Shown: positions 1 to 8,360 of the stretch, in pieces
How positions within the stretch are numbered: position 1 is the stretch's first letter
Layout: every line of letters starts with the position of its first letter
NCBI GenBank assembly: GCA_903900345.1
Contig: CAIUMO010000025.1
Span: 25,149 to 89,148, forward strand
DNA: 64,000 bases
From: an uncultured bacterium
Lineage (GTDB): Bacteria > Patescibacteriota > Saccharimonadia > Saccharimonadales > Saccharimonadaceae
Reading direction: 5' to 3'
Notes under the pieces: model-generated
What the model was told of the DNA's origin: nothing
The model's database searches: none
What the model saw: the letters and a program-made list of their open reading frames with translations, nothing else
Position numbers and translations under genes: made by a program

Positions 1-479
1 TACCAACGGGAATTATCACTGCCCAGATCGATATGTTTCCAAAAACAGATATTGGGAATCTAGAACGCCAAATAATTAGCATTTTTGATGTCAATAAAAA
101 CAAAACATTAAAGAATATTGTTAGCGATTTGGTGCCGGCAGGGATGTCAAAGGGTATGTTGATATTACTTTCAGAGTATATGGATATGGAAACAAAAGTT
201 CATTCAGTGACAAAAGACAATCGAAAAAAGCTAGCTAATCTATTCAAGACTTTGCCGATTACGATTACAGGCTTAATGGGGCTGGATCGAGCTATAGTCG
301 CTGATGGCGGCTTGCCGCTAACTGAAGTCGATATGAAAACTATGCGATCAAAAAAGATAAATAACCTGTTTGTCACTGGTGACTTATTGAACATCAACAG
401 GCCATCTGGTGGCTTTTCGTTGCAACTGTGTTGGTCGACTGGTTACGTAGCTGGATCGTGCGCTGGTAAAAAAGATTAA
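1..479 (+). CDS. NAD(P)/FAD-dependent oxidoreductase, BaiN/HI0933 (YhiN) family, C-terminal part
   Basis: The reading frame (codons from base 3) is open to the left edge, so this is the C-terminal part, about 158 residues, of a longer protein; the ATG at 33 is internal. The segment RAIVADGGLPLTEVD, then KKINNLFVTGDLLN and a GGFSLQLCWSTGYVAG end, matches the FAD-binding C-terminus of the HI0933/BaiN flavoprotein family. In full-length members the flavin sits in a Rossmann fold whose GxGxxG motif would lie upstream of this window. The biological substrate is poorly defined for most members; some act in bile-acid dehydroxylation, which is unlikely here. A hairpin terminator follows the stop. Family confidence is high; specific function is unknown. 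Confidence 0.85.
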   Translation, partial: PTGIITAQIDMFPKTDIGNLERQIISIFDVNKNKTLKNIVSDLVPAGMSKGMLILLSEYMDMETKVHSVTKDNRKKLANLFKTLPITITGLMGLDRAIVADGGLPLTEVDMKTMRSKKINNLFVTGDLLNINRPSGGFSLQLCWSTGYVAGSCAGKKD

Positions 480-523
480 TAGCAGCTCCGTATAAATTAC
501 TCTATTGTTGTGAGCCAAGAAAG

Positions 524-556
524 AAGCTGAAGATCTTTATGAATCTCAGCTTTTTT
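524..556 (+). terminator. Rho-independent terminator after the HI0933-family gene
   Basis: AAGCTGA-AGAT and ATCT-CAGCTT arms enclose a short loop and are followed directly by six T residues at 551-556. It lies 45 bases past the stop codon. Confidence 0.7.
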
Positions 557-570
557 CTATGCGCTACAAG

Positions 571-599
571 TTGAATATGAACGACAAAGCTGCGATAAT
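571..599 (+). promoter_or_regulatory. Sigma70-type promoter for the membrane protein at 608
   Basis: TTGAAT (571-576) and GATAAT (594-599) are separated by 17 bases. The -10 ends 8 bases before the ATG at 608, so the transcript would start at or next to the start codon. Confidence 0.6.
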
Positions 600-607
600 C
601 ATCTCTA

Positions 608-1993
608 ATGAAGTTAAAAGGCCTGGCATCAAAGATCATAGTGACAATTCTTTATGTGTTGCCTGTTATATTCTTTACAATAGTTTATTTTTTACAAGTT
701 GTTAGTAGCGAAGATATATATCAGGGTGCGGGGCGCCCTGTATCAATTATTGTCGACGCACTAAGCGCATTTCACTGGAGTGCGCGACTTGGTGATATGT
801 ATGCATGGTCTGTTATAAACTTCTTTGATTATAAGTATTCATTCGGGGTAGATACATTTTTTCGTCTATTTGATGTAATTCTTGTTTTTGGAATATTCTT
901 CATTATGACAAGCATTATTTTGGGGCGTAGACCCAAGTGGCAGATTAAGGATGCGCTATTATTTTGTGTTTCATTTTTGGCTGTATTCCTGTCGCCCTAT
1001 AGCCGACCAATAATGAGTAGTTTCTCGCAAATACATAACTATTTACCTATTGCGTTACTGTCGCTACTTTTCCTTTTGCCTTTCGCAAGGCAACTGCGCG
1101 GACATCTATTGCCAAGGAGCCGTATTAATAAAATATTAATGCTGATTGTCGGGTTCTTGTTTGGATTCTCATCGAACGTAACTCCAGTGACCTTTTTGAT
1201 AACGGCAGGGCTAGTAGTTTTATATGAGAGGTTTATTAAGGAAAGGAAGACTCAGCTTAAGGATATATTTACTTCATGGCAGTTTTTCGCACTCATTGGT
1301 ATATTTTTAGCTCTTGTGGTTATGTATGTAATGGGCTCTGGTGTTTCGTCGTATACGCACGGATATGACAGTGGCTATGTCTCAATCAGCGACCTTATTG
1401 TTCACCCTGGCAGCAAAGGAGTCGTGGTACTTGGTAATATAGTGCATAACTTTCAGTCCGTTGTGCCTATGATTTTGCTAATGAGCTTTGCTACATTATT
1501 TGAGTATGTTATATATCGAAAGACGCTTATGCCAAGGCGTCAGGAGTTAGTCCCAGGAGTGAAGTTTTCGTTGATTTGTCTAGTATTTTTCTCTATCCAT
1601 ATTCTGGCAGTTTCGCAAGTCGATATATCTACAATGACTCGAATATTATTACCAGCATATATCTGTGCCGTTGTTTCTATATTATTTACCGTTAACCGTT
1701 TGGTTAATATCCTAAAGATTCACAATAAGACACTAGTACTAATCTCATTACTGACTATTTTTCTTACCTTTATCATCACGCTCGATATTGGGATAGGTAT
1801 GATTAAACATCAACAACAATCAAGCGTAGTACTAGACAGAATTAAAAATGCACAGACTGCTATAGTTTGCGTGACGCCAGCCGAGAACCCAACGGCTAAG
1901 TCGCCACTTTTAAAATACTACCAAAGAGAACTTTTTGTCACATGGGCGATGCCTGAGGTAATTTATGGCAAACAGGTAGTTTGGTGTAGATAA
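608..1993 (+). CDS. Polytopic membrane protein, possible GT-C/DUF6056-like
   Basis: This 461-residue protein has about ten hydrophobic segments spread along its length and one N-terminal membrane helix (about residues 10-30). It has a loop of some 60 residues after that helix and a soluble C-terminal tail (from about 400) holding two cysteines. The pattern of a polar first external loop followed by many helices recalls the lipid-linked-sugar glycosyltransferases and the DUF6056 family. I see no diagnostic motif, however, so the function stays open. No Shine-Dalgarno precedes the ATG; a promoter with a 17-base spacer ends 8 bases upstream, which fits leaderless transcription. The gene stands alone between a terminator and a 264-base gap. 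Confidence 0.6.
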   Translation: MKLKGLASKIIVTILYVLPVIFFTIVYFLQVVSSEDIYQGAGRPVSIIVDALSAFHWSARLGDMYAWSVINFFDYKYSFGVDTFFRLFDVILVFGIFFIMTSIILGRRPKWQIKDALLFCVSFLAVFLSPYSRPIMSSFSQIHNYLPIALLSLLFLLPFARQLRGHLLPRSRINKILMLIVGFLFGFSSNVTPVTFLITAGLVVLYERFIKERKTQLKDIFTSWQFFALIGIFLALVVMYVMGSGVSSYTHGYDSGYVSISDLIVHPGSKGVVVLGNIVHNFQSVVPMILLMSFATLFEYVIYRKTLMPRRQELVPGVKFSLICLVFFSIHILAVSQVDISTMTRILLPAYICAVVSILFTVNRLVNILKIHNKTLVLISLLTIFLTFIITLDIGIGMIKHQQQSSVVLDRIKNAQTAIVCVTPAENPTAKSPLLKYYQRELFVTWAMPEVIYGKQVVWCR

Positions 1994-2257
1994 AATTAGT
2001 CTCAGCTATCTATACGATAGCGTGTCTCTTTGTTAGAAAAGGCTTCGTTGAAGATTCCGCACTCTCAAATTTACACATTGAGACCTTTGGCTCCTTGTTG
2101 GTGTAAAGATTTCTGAACTTCTTCACAGTTCTTTTGAACTCTCGTCGCATGTCATGTAAACTACTCGACATCTCGATATCAACATCTGCTGACGAATCGC
2201 TGAAGTTATCAACAGTAATATCACATCGTTGTAATTTAATCAGAGTATAATTAAGGT
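1994..2257. other. Intergenic region with a weak antisense ORF
   Basis: No convincing gene is seen here. On the minus strand a 53-codon frame starting with ATG at 2171 and ending at 2010 encodes a charged, lysine-rich peptide (MRREFKRTVKKF near its start). It has no Shine-Dalgarno and no recognisable family, so I do not call it a gene. TATAAT at 2246-2251 serves the regulator that starts at 2258. Confidence 0.3.
2246..2251 (+). promoter_or_regulatory. -10 element of the Crp/Fnr-family gene
   Basis: A perfect TATAAT ends 6 bases before the GTG at 2258, leaving no room for a ribosome binding site. The -35 is not conserved. Confidence 0.5.
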
Positions 2258-2935
2258 GTGAATGATAACATGCTAAATGGTCTACCAACACCCAAAAGCG
2301 AAAGCGAAAGTATTGTCGCCCATTTCAGTGATGGTTTATTGATGCATTTTACAAAAGAAGAAACCATCATAAATGGAATTGATGAACCCGAGGGTGTGTA
2401 TTTAATAAAAGATGGATTTGTTAAGGCTTATTCTGTGTCAAAAGCGGGCAATGCCAATCTGTTGTTGATCCACGAAGCTGGTGAGTTTATACCTCTACCA
2501 TGGGCACTGGACGGTGCTAGGACGACCGGTCTTTATTACGAGGCGATGACCGACGTGACCGTTTTGCGCGCTTCTAAGGACAAATTACGAGCAGCAATGG
2601 GTAGCAACAGTTGGCTGTCTCAGGAAATATTTAAACAAGCAGTTAGTATATTAGCGGTGTATTCTAATAGAATTCAAACGCTTGAATTCCGAACCGCACG
2701 CGGAAGAGTGATTTCCGAACTATTAAATTATGCCGAAAGATTTGGAAAGCTTGTGGGGGATAAGGTTGTTATTAACGCTCCTATTACCCAGCAAGATATC
2801 GCCGATTCAATTAATATGACCCGCGAAACTGCCAACATAGCTCTTGGACTACTTTTTGAACAAGGTCTAGTTGGCCAAGATGAGCATTTATTTACGATTC
2901 TAGATTTACCAGGACTACAAGCCGCATTAAGTTAG
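2258..2935 (+). CDS. Crp/Fnr-family transcriptional regulator
   Basis: This 225-residue protein has the two-domain layout of the Crp/Fnr family. The N-terminal cyclic-nucleotide-binding beta-roll spans about residues 20-130 and includes EGVYLIKDGFVKAYSVS. A long dimerisation helix lies at about 130-160, and a winged helix-turn-helix occupies about 170-220 with the typical TQQDIADSINMTRETAN recognition segment. The glycine pattern of the roll is present, but the residues that contact cAMP in E. coli CRP are not evident, and the four-cysteine cluster of FNR is absent. The effector is therefore unknown. Start is GTG at 2258, six bases after TATAAT; an in-frame ATG at 2270 is an alternative. It likely controls redox, stress or envelope genes, but no target site could be identified here. 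Confidence 0.85.
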   Translation: MNDNMLNGLPTPKSESESIVAHFSDGLLMHFTKEETIINGIDEPEGVYLIKDGFVKAYSVSKAGNANLLLIHEAGEFIPLPWALDGARTTGLYYEAMTDVTVLRASKDKLRAAMGSNSWLSQEIFKQAVSILAVYSNRIQTLEFRTARGRVISELLNYAERFGKLVGDKVVINAPITQQDIADSINMTRETANIALGLLFEQGLVGQDEHLFTILDLPGLQAALS

Positions 2936-2956
2936 AATTGTCAGTCTTTGCTATGA

Positions 2957-3471
2957 TTTGATTTCAAAACTAACGATATATAAGTTCGATAGGCTTTTAT
3001 CTGGTCATCACGATTAGCTAATTGATAGTACAACACGTATGATTTGTGCATAATGCCGAACATGAAATATCGGCACCAACGATAGAGGGTGAAAAAGAAA
3101 CGGTCCGACAATTTATTTAACTTGAATCTGAGAATAAACAAATTACCCGAATGATATCGGTCGACAATAAAACAATTGGTGCCGTGTGGATTGAACTATA
3201 TCACAATCACAGCGTTCAGCTGCCAAGCGTTCATATTATTATCGGTAATCCAGAATATCGCGGAAAGGGTATTGGTGCGTCGGTAATGAAATCAACTATT
3301 GATTATACAGATAAAGTTCTTGGATATCAGACTGTATATTCTAGACACCTAGTTAATAACCAAGCGATTGCGGCTGTTAATAAGACTCTTGGGTTTAAAG
3401 ACGATGGCGCATCGTATACCGACGATAATGGGCTAGTTTGGCAAAACGTAAAGCTTAATCAGTTGCTATAA
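2957..3471 (+). pseudogene. Decayed GNAT-family N-acetyltransferase
   Basis: The clean part, 3151-3471 (106 codons), carries the acetyl-CoA-binding signature of GNAT enzymes (NPEYRGKGIGASVM) and a family-like C-terminus, but is too short to be a whole domain. The same frame continues upstream to about 3043 with plausible protein (HNAEHEISAPTIEGEKETV) and is interrupted by TAA at 3118-3120. Before 3043 the coding signal seems to jump frame (LISKLTIYKFDRLLSG from about 2957) and meets a TAG. I therefore see one certain nonsense codon plus probable N-terminal decay. A restart at ATG 3151 could make a truncated product, but it would lack the first strands of the fold. The exact 5' limit is uncertain. 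Confidence 0.6.
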
Positions 3472-3472
3472 T
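3467..3472 (+). promoter_or_regulatory. -10 element of the RdgB-like gene
   Basis: TATAAT overlaps the stop codon of the GNAT remnant and ends 7 bases before the ATG at 3480. No Shine-Dalgarno is present, so the mRNA is predicted to be leaderless. Confidence 0.5.
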
Positions 3473-3479
3473 AGACTGT

Positions 3480-4031
3480 ATGAAACGTATAGTCTTAGTA
3501 ACTGGAAATAGTAGAAAACTAGGCGAAGCAAAGGCTGCGCTAGTTGATTTTGATATAGAAGTTGAGAATAGACAATTTGATATCGATGAGATTCAAAGTC
3601 ATGATGTGATGGCAATTGCAAAAGATAAAGCATCAAAAGCCTTTAAGCTAGTTGGTGAGTCAGTGGTTGTAACTGATACTTCATGGGATATACCAGCGCT
3701 ACGTGGGTTTCCTGGTGGATACATGAAAGATGTTGCAGATTGGTTTGATGCAATCGATTTCATTAATTTATTAAATGGTCACGAAGATAAGAGTATTAGT
3801 TTTACTGAGACAATTGTTTATCAAGACGATAAACAAACTAAAATATTTAGTCAAAAGTTTATAGGCAAAATTGCAGATAAGCCACGTGGTTCTGGCAATT
3901 CAATCGAACAGTTAGCCGAATTTGACGGCTTTACAATCGGCGAACGCCAACAGCAAGGACGATTTAGTCATGATCCCAAAGATTACGTTTGGTATCAGTT
4001 TGGACAGTGGTTTACGTCAGCTTTGCTATAA
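3480..4031 (+). CDS. RdgB/HAM1-like non-canonical purine NTP pyrophosphatase
   Basis: The protein opens with LVTGNSRKLGEAKAAL, the TGNxxKxxE nucleotide-binding signature of the Ham1/RdgB (ITPase) family, which hydrolyses dITP, dXTP and ITP to monophosphates and keeps deaminated purines out of DNA. The second family region, VTDTSWDIPALRGFPGGYMKD, aligns with the conserved D(S/T)GLxVxALxGxPG block. At 183 residues it is slightly shorter than typical members (about 190-200), and its C-terminus is divergent, lacking the usual SHRxxA ending. This suggests a sub-family with an uncertain exact substrate. It is preceded by TATAAT without a ribosome binding site and followed 7 bases later by the APH-like gene. 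Confidence 0.75.
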   Translation: MKRIVLVTGNSRKLGEAKAALVDFDIEVENRQFDIDEIQSHDVMAIAKDKASKAFKLVGESVVVTDTSWDIPALRGFPGGYMKDVADWFDAIDFINLLNGHEDKSISFTETIVYQDDKQTKIFSQKFIGKIADKPRGSGNSIEQLAEFDGFTIGERQQQGRFSHDPKDYVWYQFGQWFTSALL

Positions 4032-4032
4032 T
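4027..4032 (+). promoter_or_regulatory. -10 element of the APH-like gene
   Basis: TATAAT overlaps the stop codon of the preceding gene and ends 6 bases before ATG 4039. This supports 4039 as the start and rejects the longer frame that opens at 3922 inside the preceding gene. Confidence 0.5.
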
Positions 4033-4038
4033 GACCAC

Positions 4039-5064
4039 ATGGAACAGATGCAAGTTATAATCGACAACGGCATATCATCAACAGGGCTTCGGGCTGCGGC
4101 TGATGAATTAGGCTGTTTGGTTGCGGAATTACAGGTCAAATCTGTCAGTGGCGGTTATTCACTCAACCGTCGATCATTAGTCAGCTGTGGCGACAGATGG
4201 ATATTCGTCAAAGAGGTCGATCATGGTCTGCTAAATAGTGATGGCGTCGAAGAGTTGGGTTGGTTAAACAAAGATTATGAATGCGTTAATCATCTAAAAC
4301 AATCAATTCCTGAACTGGTGCCAGAATGGGAAAAATTAGTTGCTGATGGCCATGTGTTGCTGATGCCAAGTTACCAAATAACAGATGGTTGGCAGTGGCA
4401 ATTTCCATCAGACCCAGATGAGCAAAAGGTCTATATTCAGGCAGTGGTAGATGCGACCAAAAAACTTGAATCAGTTAAGTTTGATCAAGATGTGATTGAT
4501 AGGTTAAACCTGCATCCGTATTTTAGAGATAAGCTGGCAATTGATGGTGGCTTGAAACTAATTATTGGAAACGCCGAGATTCGTAACCAGTTGGATGAAA
4601 AGTACGCTGCTATGGCGCAAGATGATTCATTGATATTATTACGACCTGCAATTATTAAAATGCAGGCTTTATTGAAGGATGAAAGATTATTAGCCGAATT
4701 ATCTATTAAGGCATCGGCGCTGATTAATCAGCCGAATGATTGTTTTGGACATTGTGATGTTCGTAGTGATAATATTGCTTTCAGCTCATCAACGGGACAG
4801 ATAAAGTTCGTCGATTGGAATTGGGCGTCGTATATATCGGCTGGTTTTGGAGCGACTGAATTTTTGGTAGATATGGCTAGGCGGGGTGTTGACGTTAAGC
4901 CATGGGCTAATTACTTAAATGTTGAATTACTAGCTGCGGTTGTGGGGTTTTATACAAAAAGATGCCTGCAAGATCCGCTAGCGCCAGGTAATACATTGCG
5001 TGACGTTCAAGCTCAGTCGGCGGCCGTCGCATTAGATTTGTATTATATGGCTGTTAGTCATTAA
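4039..5064 (+). CDS. Aminoglycoside phosphotransferase (APH)-fold kinase
   Basis: The protein has 341 residues when started at ATG 4039. The kinase-like catalytic loop FGHCDVRSDNIAF holds the catalytic Asp and the metal-binding Asn, and the following VDWNWASY corresponds to the second metal-binding Asp of the APH/choline-kinase superfamily (usual form HGDxxxxN then IDW). The N-terminal lobe with a VKEV-type lysine lies near residues 50-55. Family members phosphorylate small-molecule hydroxyls (aminoglycosides, macrolides, choline, sugars). Nothing in the context points to antibiotic resistance, so the substrate is unknown. The gene overlaps no neighbour and is followed by a DUF1801 gene with its own strong Shine-Dalgarno. 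Confidence 0.75.
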   Translation: MEQMQVIIDNGISSTGLRAAADELGCLVAELQVKSVSGGYSLNRRSLVSCGDRWIFVKEVDHGLLNSDGVEELGWLNKDYECVNHLKQSIPELVPEWEKLVADGHVLLMPSYQITDGWQWQFPSDPDEQKVYIQAVVDATKKLESVKFDQDVIDRLNLHPYFRDKLAIDGGLKLIIGNAEIRNQLDEKYAAMAQDDSLILLRPAIIKMQALLKDERLLAELSIKASALINQPNDCFGHCDVRSDNIAFSSSTGQIKFVDWNWASYISAGFGATEFLVDMARRGVDVKPWANYLNVELLAAVVGFYTKRCLQDPLAPGNTLRDVQAQSAAVALDLYYMAVSH

Positions 5065-5086
5065 ATTTAGGCAAAGGAGGTAATTA

Positions 5087-5461
5087 ATGAGAAATTATAT
5101 TGCTGCAAACGTTGATGAATATATTGCCAGTGCTGAACCGGCAGCTGGTCCGCTACTAAAATCTCTTCGCGAATTAGTAAAATTAACAATTCCCAAGACC
5201 GAAGAAGGGATTAGTTGGGGTGTGCCGTTTTATAAATATCATGGCCTGTTGGCTGGCTTTTCGGTTTTTACAAGTCATGTTAGTTTTGGTCTAGCCTTTG
5301 CATTGGACGATGAAATTCGTGTCAAATTAGCAGAAAAAGGTTATAAAACTGGTAGCAAAACTATCCAAATCAAATTCGATCAATCGTTGCCGACTGTCGA
5401 AATAAAACAGATTCTAATCGCTCGTGCCAAAATTAATGAAGCCAAAAAAGTTATCAAATAG
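5087..5461 (+). CDS. DUF1801 (YdhG-like) domain protein
   Basis: This 124-residue protein begins with NVDEYIA and contains PKTEEGISWGVPFYKYHG followed by FSVFTSHVSFGLAF. That matches the DUF1801/YdhG alpha-beta domain (a bacterial iron-chaperone-frataxin-like fold in some annotations, function unproven). A strong Shine-Dalgarno (AAAGGAGG, 5073-5080) lies 6 bases before ATG 5087, unlike the leaderless genes just upstream, so it is probably the second gene of the APH transcript, separated by 22 bases. The last residues are lysine-rich. It converges on the next gene with a 9-base gap. Confidence 0.7.
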   Translation: MRNYIAANVDEYIASAEPAAGPLLKSLRELVKLTIPKTEEGISWGVPFYKYHGLLAGFSVFTSHVSFGLAFALDDEIRVKLAEKGYKTGSKTIQIKFDQSLPTVEIKQILIARAKINEAKKVIK

Positions 5462-5470
5462 ACCAACAGA

Positions 5471-6454
5471 TTACTTAATAATCAATAAAATCAAAAGCAT
5501 GGCACTGATGACAAATGAAACGGCGCCACCAACTAAAAACATTGTACGAAATATCTTGGTCGAAAGTACTGCTACTTTGTCAAAATCAATTATGTCTATA
5601 GCTGTTAATAATTCATCTTTATTTTTAATCTTGCTGGAGTAGCCTATGTTGTCTGATACGAAATGTTGAGCGTATGGAAAACATACGATTTGTGAAGGTT
5701 GGTTGGTGAATAATCCAGGATACCAGGAATTAATCTGTAAATTAACTGTCGGAATATTAAGGGCTTTTTCGACTTCGCAAGGCTCAAATTTAAGTGAAAA
5801 AATATCAGCGCCGTTTTCAGATAAAACTCGACCATAACCAACCGACAGGTTGCCTTCCAGCCATAATCGCTGGTCTAGATTGGTCATTTTGCCAGATTCA
5901 ACATTGGCGTCAAATGCTAATCCGCGGCTGTTATCATCGCGTTTGATATCAACAAATAATGTACCACGGTGATTAATAGTTATGACTGATTTGCTGCTGT
6001 TGGGTGACCGTAGGCCATTTTTCTTGTCATAGCTGATAGTATCGGTGTCGTAATCAACGATTATCCAACTCAGTAGGCCTGACTTTTGATCTTCGGCGAT
6101 AATATAAAATTCAGTCCGAGCGCCCCAAAAAGCGCTGGTGTGGGCGCGAAAACAACCAAAGATGCAGTAATACTTTGGTTCGTCGGTGTCGAAAATCTTG
6201 GTTTTTACCAGCTCAAAACCATCTGGCAATAATGATTTGGCCTTGTCGATGTCGGCGATTTCATAGCATAAAAAGCTACTGTATGGTTCGACTACGAACC
6301 CCATATAGGGAATTTTGTTAGATGATGATTTGATCAATTTAGCTTGGATAAACCTGGGTAGCAAACGGTTAAATGATTGAATAAAATGTAGCGTACCAAC
6401 ACTAATTGGGTCAATTAAACGTTCGACACCTTTGGCAAAGTTATTCTGGCTCAT
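5471..6454 (-). CDS. Conserved hypothetical protein with C-terminal membrane anchor
   Basis: The 327-residue product is mostly soluble, with a single hydrophobic helix at about residues 305-325, which would make it a tail-anchored protein facing the cytoplasm. The middle (LLPDGFELVKTKIFDTDEPKYY, then FRAHTSAFWGARTEFYIIAED) is beta-rich and recalls acetoacetate-decarboxylase/DUF2071-like folds in layout, but I see no catalytic lysine motif and would not assign enzyme activity. The start ATG at 6454 has an A-rich upstream region and no clear Shine-Dalgarno. The gene is divergent from the deacetylase at 6594, and the 139 bases between them carry promoter-like AT-rich sequence for both. Confidence 0.5.
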   Translation of the reverse strand: MSQNNFAKGVERLIDPISVGTLHFIQSFNRLLPRFIQAKLIKSSSNKIPYMGFVVEPYSSFLCYEIADIDKAKSLLPDGFELVKTKIFDTDEPKYYCIFGCFRAHTSAFWGARTEFYIIAEDQKSGLLSWIIVDYDTDTISYDKKNGLRSPNSSKSVITINHRGTLFVDIKRDDNSRGLAFDANVESGKMTNLDQRLWLEGNLSVGYGRVLSENGADIFSLKFEPCEVEKALNIPTVNLQINSWYPGLFTNQPSQIVCFPYAQHFVSDNIGYSSKIKNKDELLTAIDIIDFDKVAVLSTKIFRTMFLVGGAVSFVISAMLLILLIIK

Positions 6455-6559
6455 TTTTATTTAGTCCGCCAATTATTTTAAGTGATAGGTTAATTCTATA
6501 TGAAAAGGGTAATCTTTTAAAGCTTATACTTAATTATGTAATCTAGCTTAAAAACGTTG

Positions 6560-6590
6560 TATAATTGTTGATATTGAAACTTGGGGGGGG
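6560..6590 (+). promoter_or_regulatory. Promoter -10 and Shine-Dalgarno of the 6594 gene
   Basis: TATAAT is at 6560-6565, and a run of eight G (6583-6590) lies 3 bases before the GTG start at 6594. The poly-G tract is the only candidate ribosome binding site and decides this start. Confidence 0.45.
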
Positions 6591-6593
6591 ATT

Positions 6594-8276
6594 GTGAAAA
6601 AAAAGACTAAGTCCAAGTCTGGGACTCAAAGCGACGAACAGTCGAACTCTTTAAAATTGGATCAACCTGATTCAAAGGCGAAATCTAAAAAGTCTATCTT
6701 AAGTGTTGTTTTACATCATAAAAGGTATTGGTTGCTACCCATTTTAATAGTTTTAATAGCCTATCTGGGCTGGTATTTATCGCAAACTTGGTTGGTCCGA
6801 ACGACTTTTTCGCAGGCCGTAACTTATCCGAAAGTTTCGGTTTTGGGCACTAATGTCGGTGATTTGAGTGCTAGTAAGCTCAACGACAAACTGACAGAAT
6901 TAAAAACTAAGTTCGAAGCCAAAAAGGTTACTTTGGTGAACGGTAAAAGCCAATGGGTTTTTGATGCTAATAAACTAGGCGCAACTGTTGATGTTAAAGC
7001 TACCAGCCAGGCAATCTTGCATCTTAATAAACTTAGTATTGTCGACAAATATCGTTTAATGACCGGTAAGATTAGTTCAGTTATAGAGCCTATACTATTA
7101 GTTGATAATGACACTTGCGTTAAAGCCTTGTCGGTTATACCATCCGTCCAAATCGAGTCCAAGGATGCCTCAGTTTATTTTGATCAGACTGCAAAAATAC
7201 AGCCAGATCAGCCAGGCAGTAAATTCAATGCTGTTTTAACCTGTCAAGAACTACCTAGGTTAATCAAAACCGAGTCGTTTACTACAAATGTTGCGTTAGA
7301 TATTATTCCGGCTAACCTCACCAAAGCTGATCTTGAATCCAAATTACCTCAAATACAGTCAATGGTTGGCAAGCCGCTATCTTTAAAGAGCGGTACCTAC
7401 CAGCTAACTCAAACGCCAGAACAGCTTTTGGCTTTGTTGGATATATCCAAGCAAGGCTCTGACGTACATGTGGATTGGTCTTCGGGTAAATTAGATACTC
7501 TTGTTAGCGGTATTGCGTCTAAAGTTAATACCTATAACAGTAGTCCGGCTCTAGGCTCTTGCCAGAAATTAGTCAGTGTTGGCGGCAATTGGTTAGATCA
7601 ATCAGCTACGAAGAAGATATTTACAAATCTTGGGACTAATAGTTCACGTAGCTATAACTTATCGGTTGTTTCGCATGAGTCCAGTGTTAGCACTATTTCG
7701 CCGGTAGCCGCCGGTAGCAAAGGTGTAATATATTTAACTTTTGATGACGGAATGACATATGGCAACCAGATTATGAATTACGCTGCTTGTTACGGCGTAA
7801 AAATTACGTTTTTCGAGATCGGTGAAAGGGCAGCTGGTACTGATGCCGCCGCTCTTCGTCGAGCAATCGCCGAAGGTCACTCTGTTCAGTCGCACGGACA
7901 TTATCATGCTATGTATGACTATGGCGCACGTAGTTACGACTGGCAATATAATGATTTAAACCAATCGATTACTGACATTATGGATATTGCTGGCGTAAGG
8001 CCAACTTATTTTCGTCCACCTGGTGGTAATCGTAGCTCAACAACTTATGACGCCGCCGGTGCTAACGGTTTGAAAGTAATTCTATGGGGTGTATCTTCTG
8101 CTGATGCAACAGTTGGGGGAATTAGCTCGGCAACTACTTGTGCCAACGTTTTGGCTGGCGCTTATCCTGGGGCTAGTGTTTTGATGCATTCTACAAAACA
8201 AAGTACCGCAAACGCTGTTCCTTGTATAATCGAAGGTCTGGCGGCTAGAGGCTACAGTATGCAGGCCTTACGTTAG
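6594..8276 (+). CDS. Membrane-anchored polysaccharide deacetylase with YoaR-type peptidoglycan-binding region
   Basis: This 560-residue protein has a lysine-rich cytoplasmic N-terminus, one membrane helix (about 45-65), and an extracytoplasmic stalk (about 75-370) with repeats resembling the putative peptidoglycan-binding domain of YoaR/VanW-type proteins (VLGTNVGDLSASKL). A C-terminal NodB deacetylase domain follows (about 375-560). NodB motifs are visible: YLTFDDG (catalytic and metal Asp), SHGHYH (metal His), RPPGG, and LMHS near the end (catalytic His). Such enzymes remove acetyl groups from N-acetylglucosamine or muramic acid, often making the wall lysozyme-resistant. Predicted localisation is outer face of the membrane. 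A paralogue without the stalk lies at 14386. Start is GTG after a poly-G ribosome site. Confidence 0.85.
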   Translation: MKKKTKSKSGTQSDEQSNSLKLDQPDSKAKSKKSILSVVLHHKRYWLLPILIVLIAYLGWYLSQTWLVRTTFSQAVTYPKVSVLGTNVGDLSASKLNDKLTELKTKFEAKKVTLVNGKSQWVFDANKLGATVDVKATSQAILHLNKLSIVDKYRLMTGKISSVIEPILLVDNDTCVKALSVIPSVQIESKDASVYFDQTAKIQPDQPGSKFNAVLTCQELPRLIKTESFTTNVALDIIPANLTKADLESKLPQIQSMVGKPLSLKSGTYQLTQTPEQLLALLDISKQGSDVHVDWSSGKLDTLVSGIASKVNTYNSSPALGSCQKLVSVGGNWLDQSATKKIFTNLGTNSSRSYNLSVVSHESSVSTISPVAAGSKGVIYLTFDDGMTYGNQIMNYAACYGVKITFFEIGERAAGTDAAALRRAIAEGHSVQSHGHYHAMYDYGARSYDWQYNDLNQSITDIMDIAGVRPTYFRPPGGNRSSTTYDAAGANGLKVILWGVSSADATVGGISSATTCANVLAGAYPGASVLMHSTKQSTANAVPCIIEGLAARGYSMQALR

Positions 8277-8360
8277 AGTTGGAAAAACCAAACTAAAATT
8301 CTAGAGTATTTGCAACAATCTAAAAAGCTAGACTAGGCATAAGAGTATAATTATATATAG

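Noticed and set aside
2010-2171. 53-residue minus-strand frame upstream of the Crp-like gene
   Set aside because: It lacks a ribosome site and known relatives; mentioned only as a weak possibility in the intergenic entry.
3922-4038. Longer N-terminus for the APH-like kinase
   Set aside because: It would start inside the RdgB-like gene in another frame; TATAAT at 4027 directly before ATG 4039 supports the shorter form.
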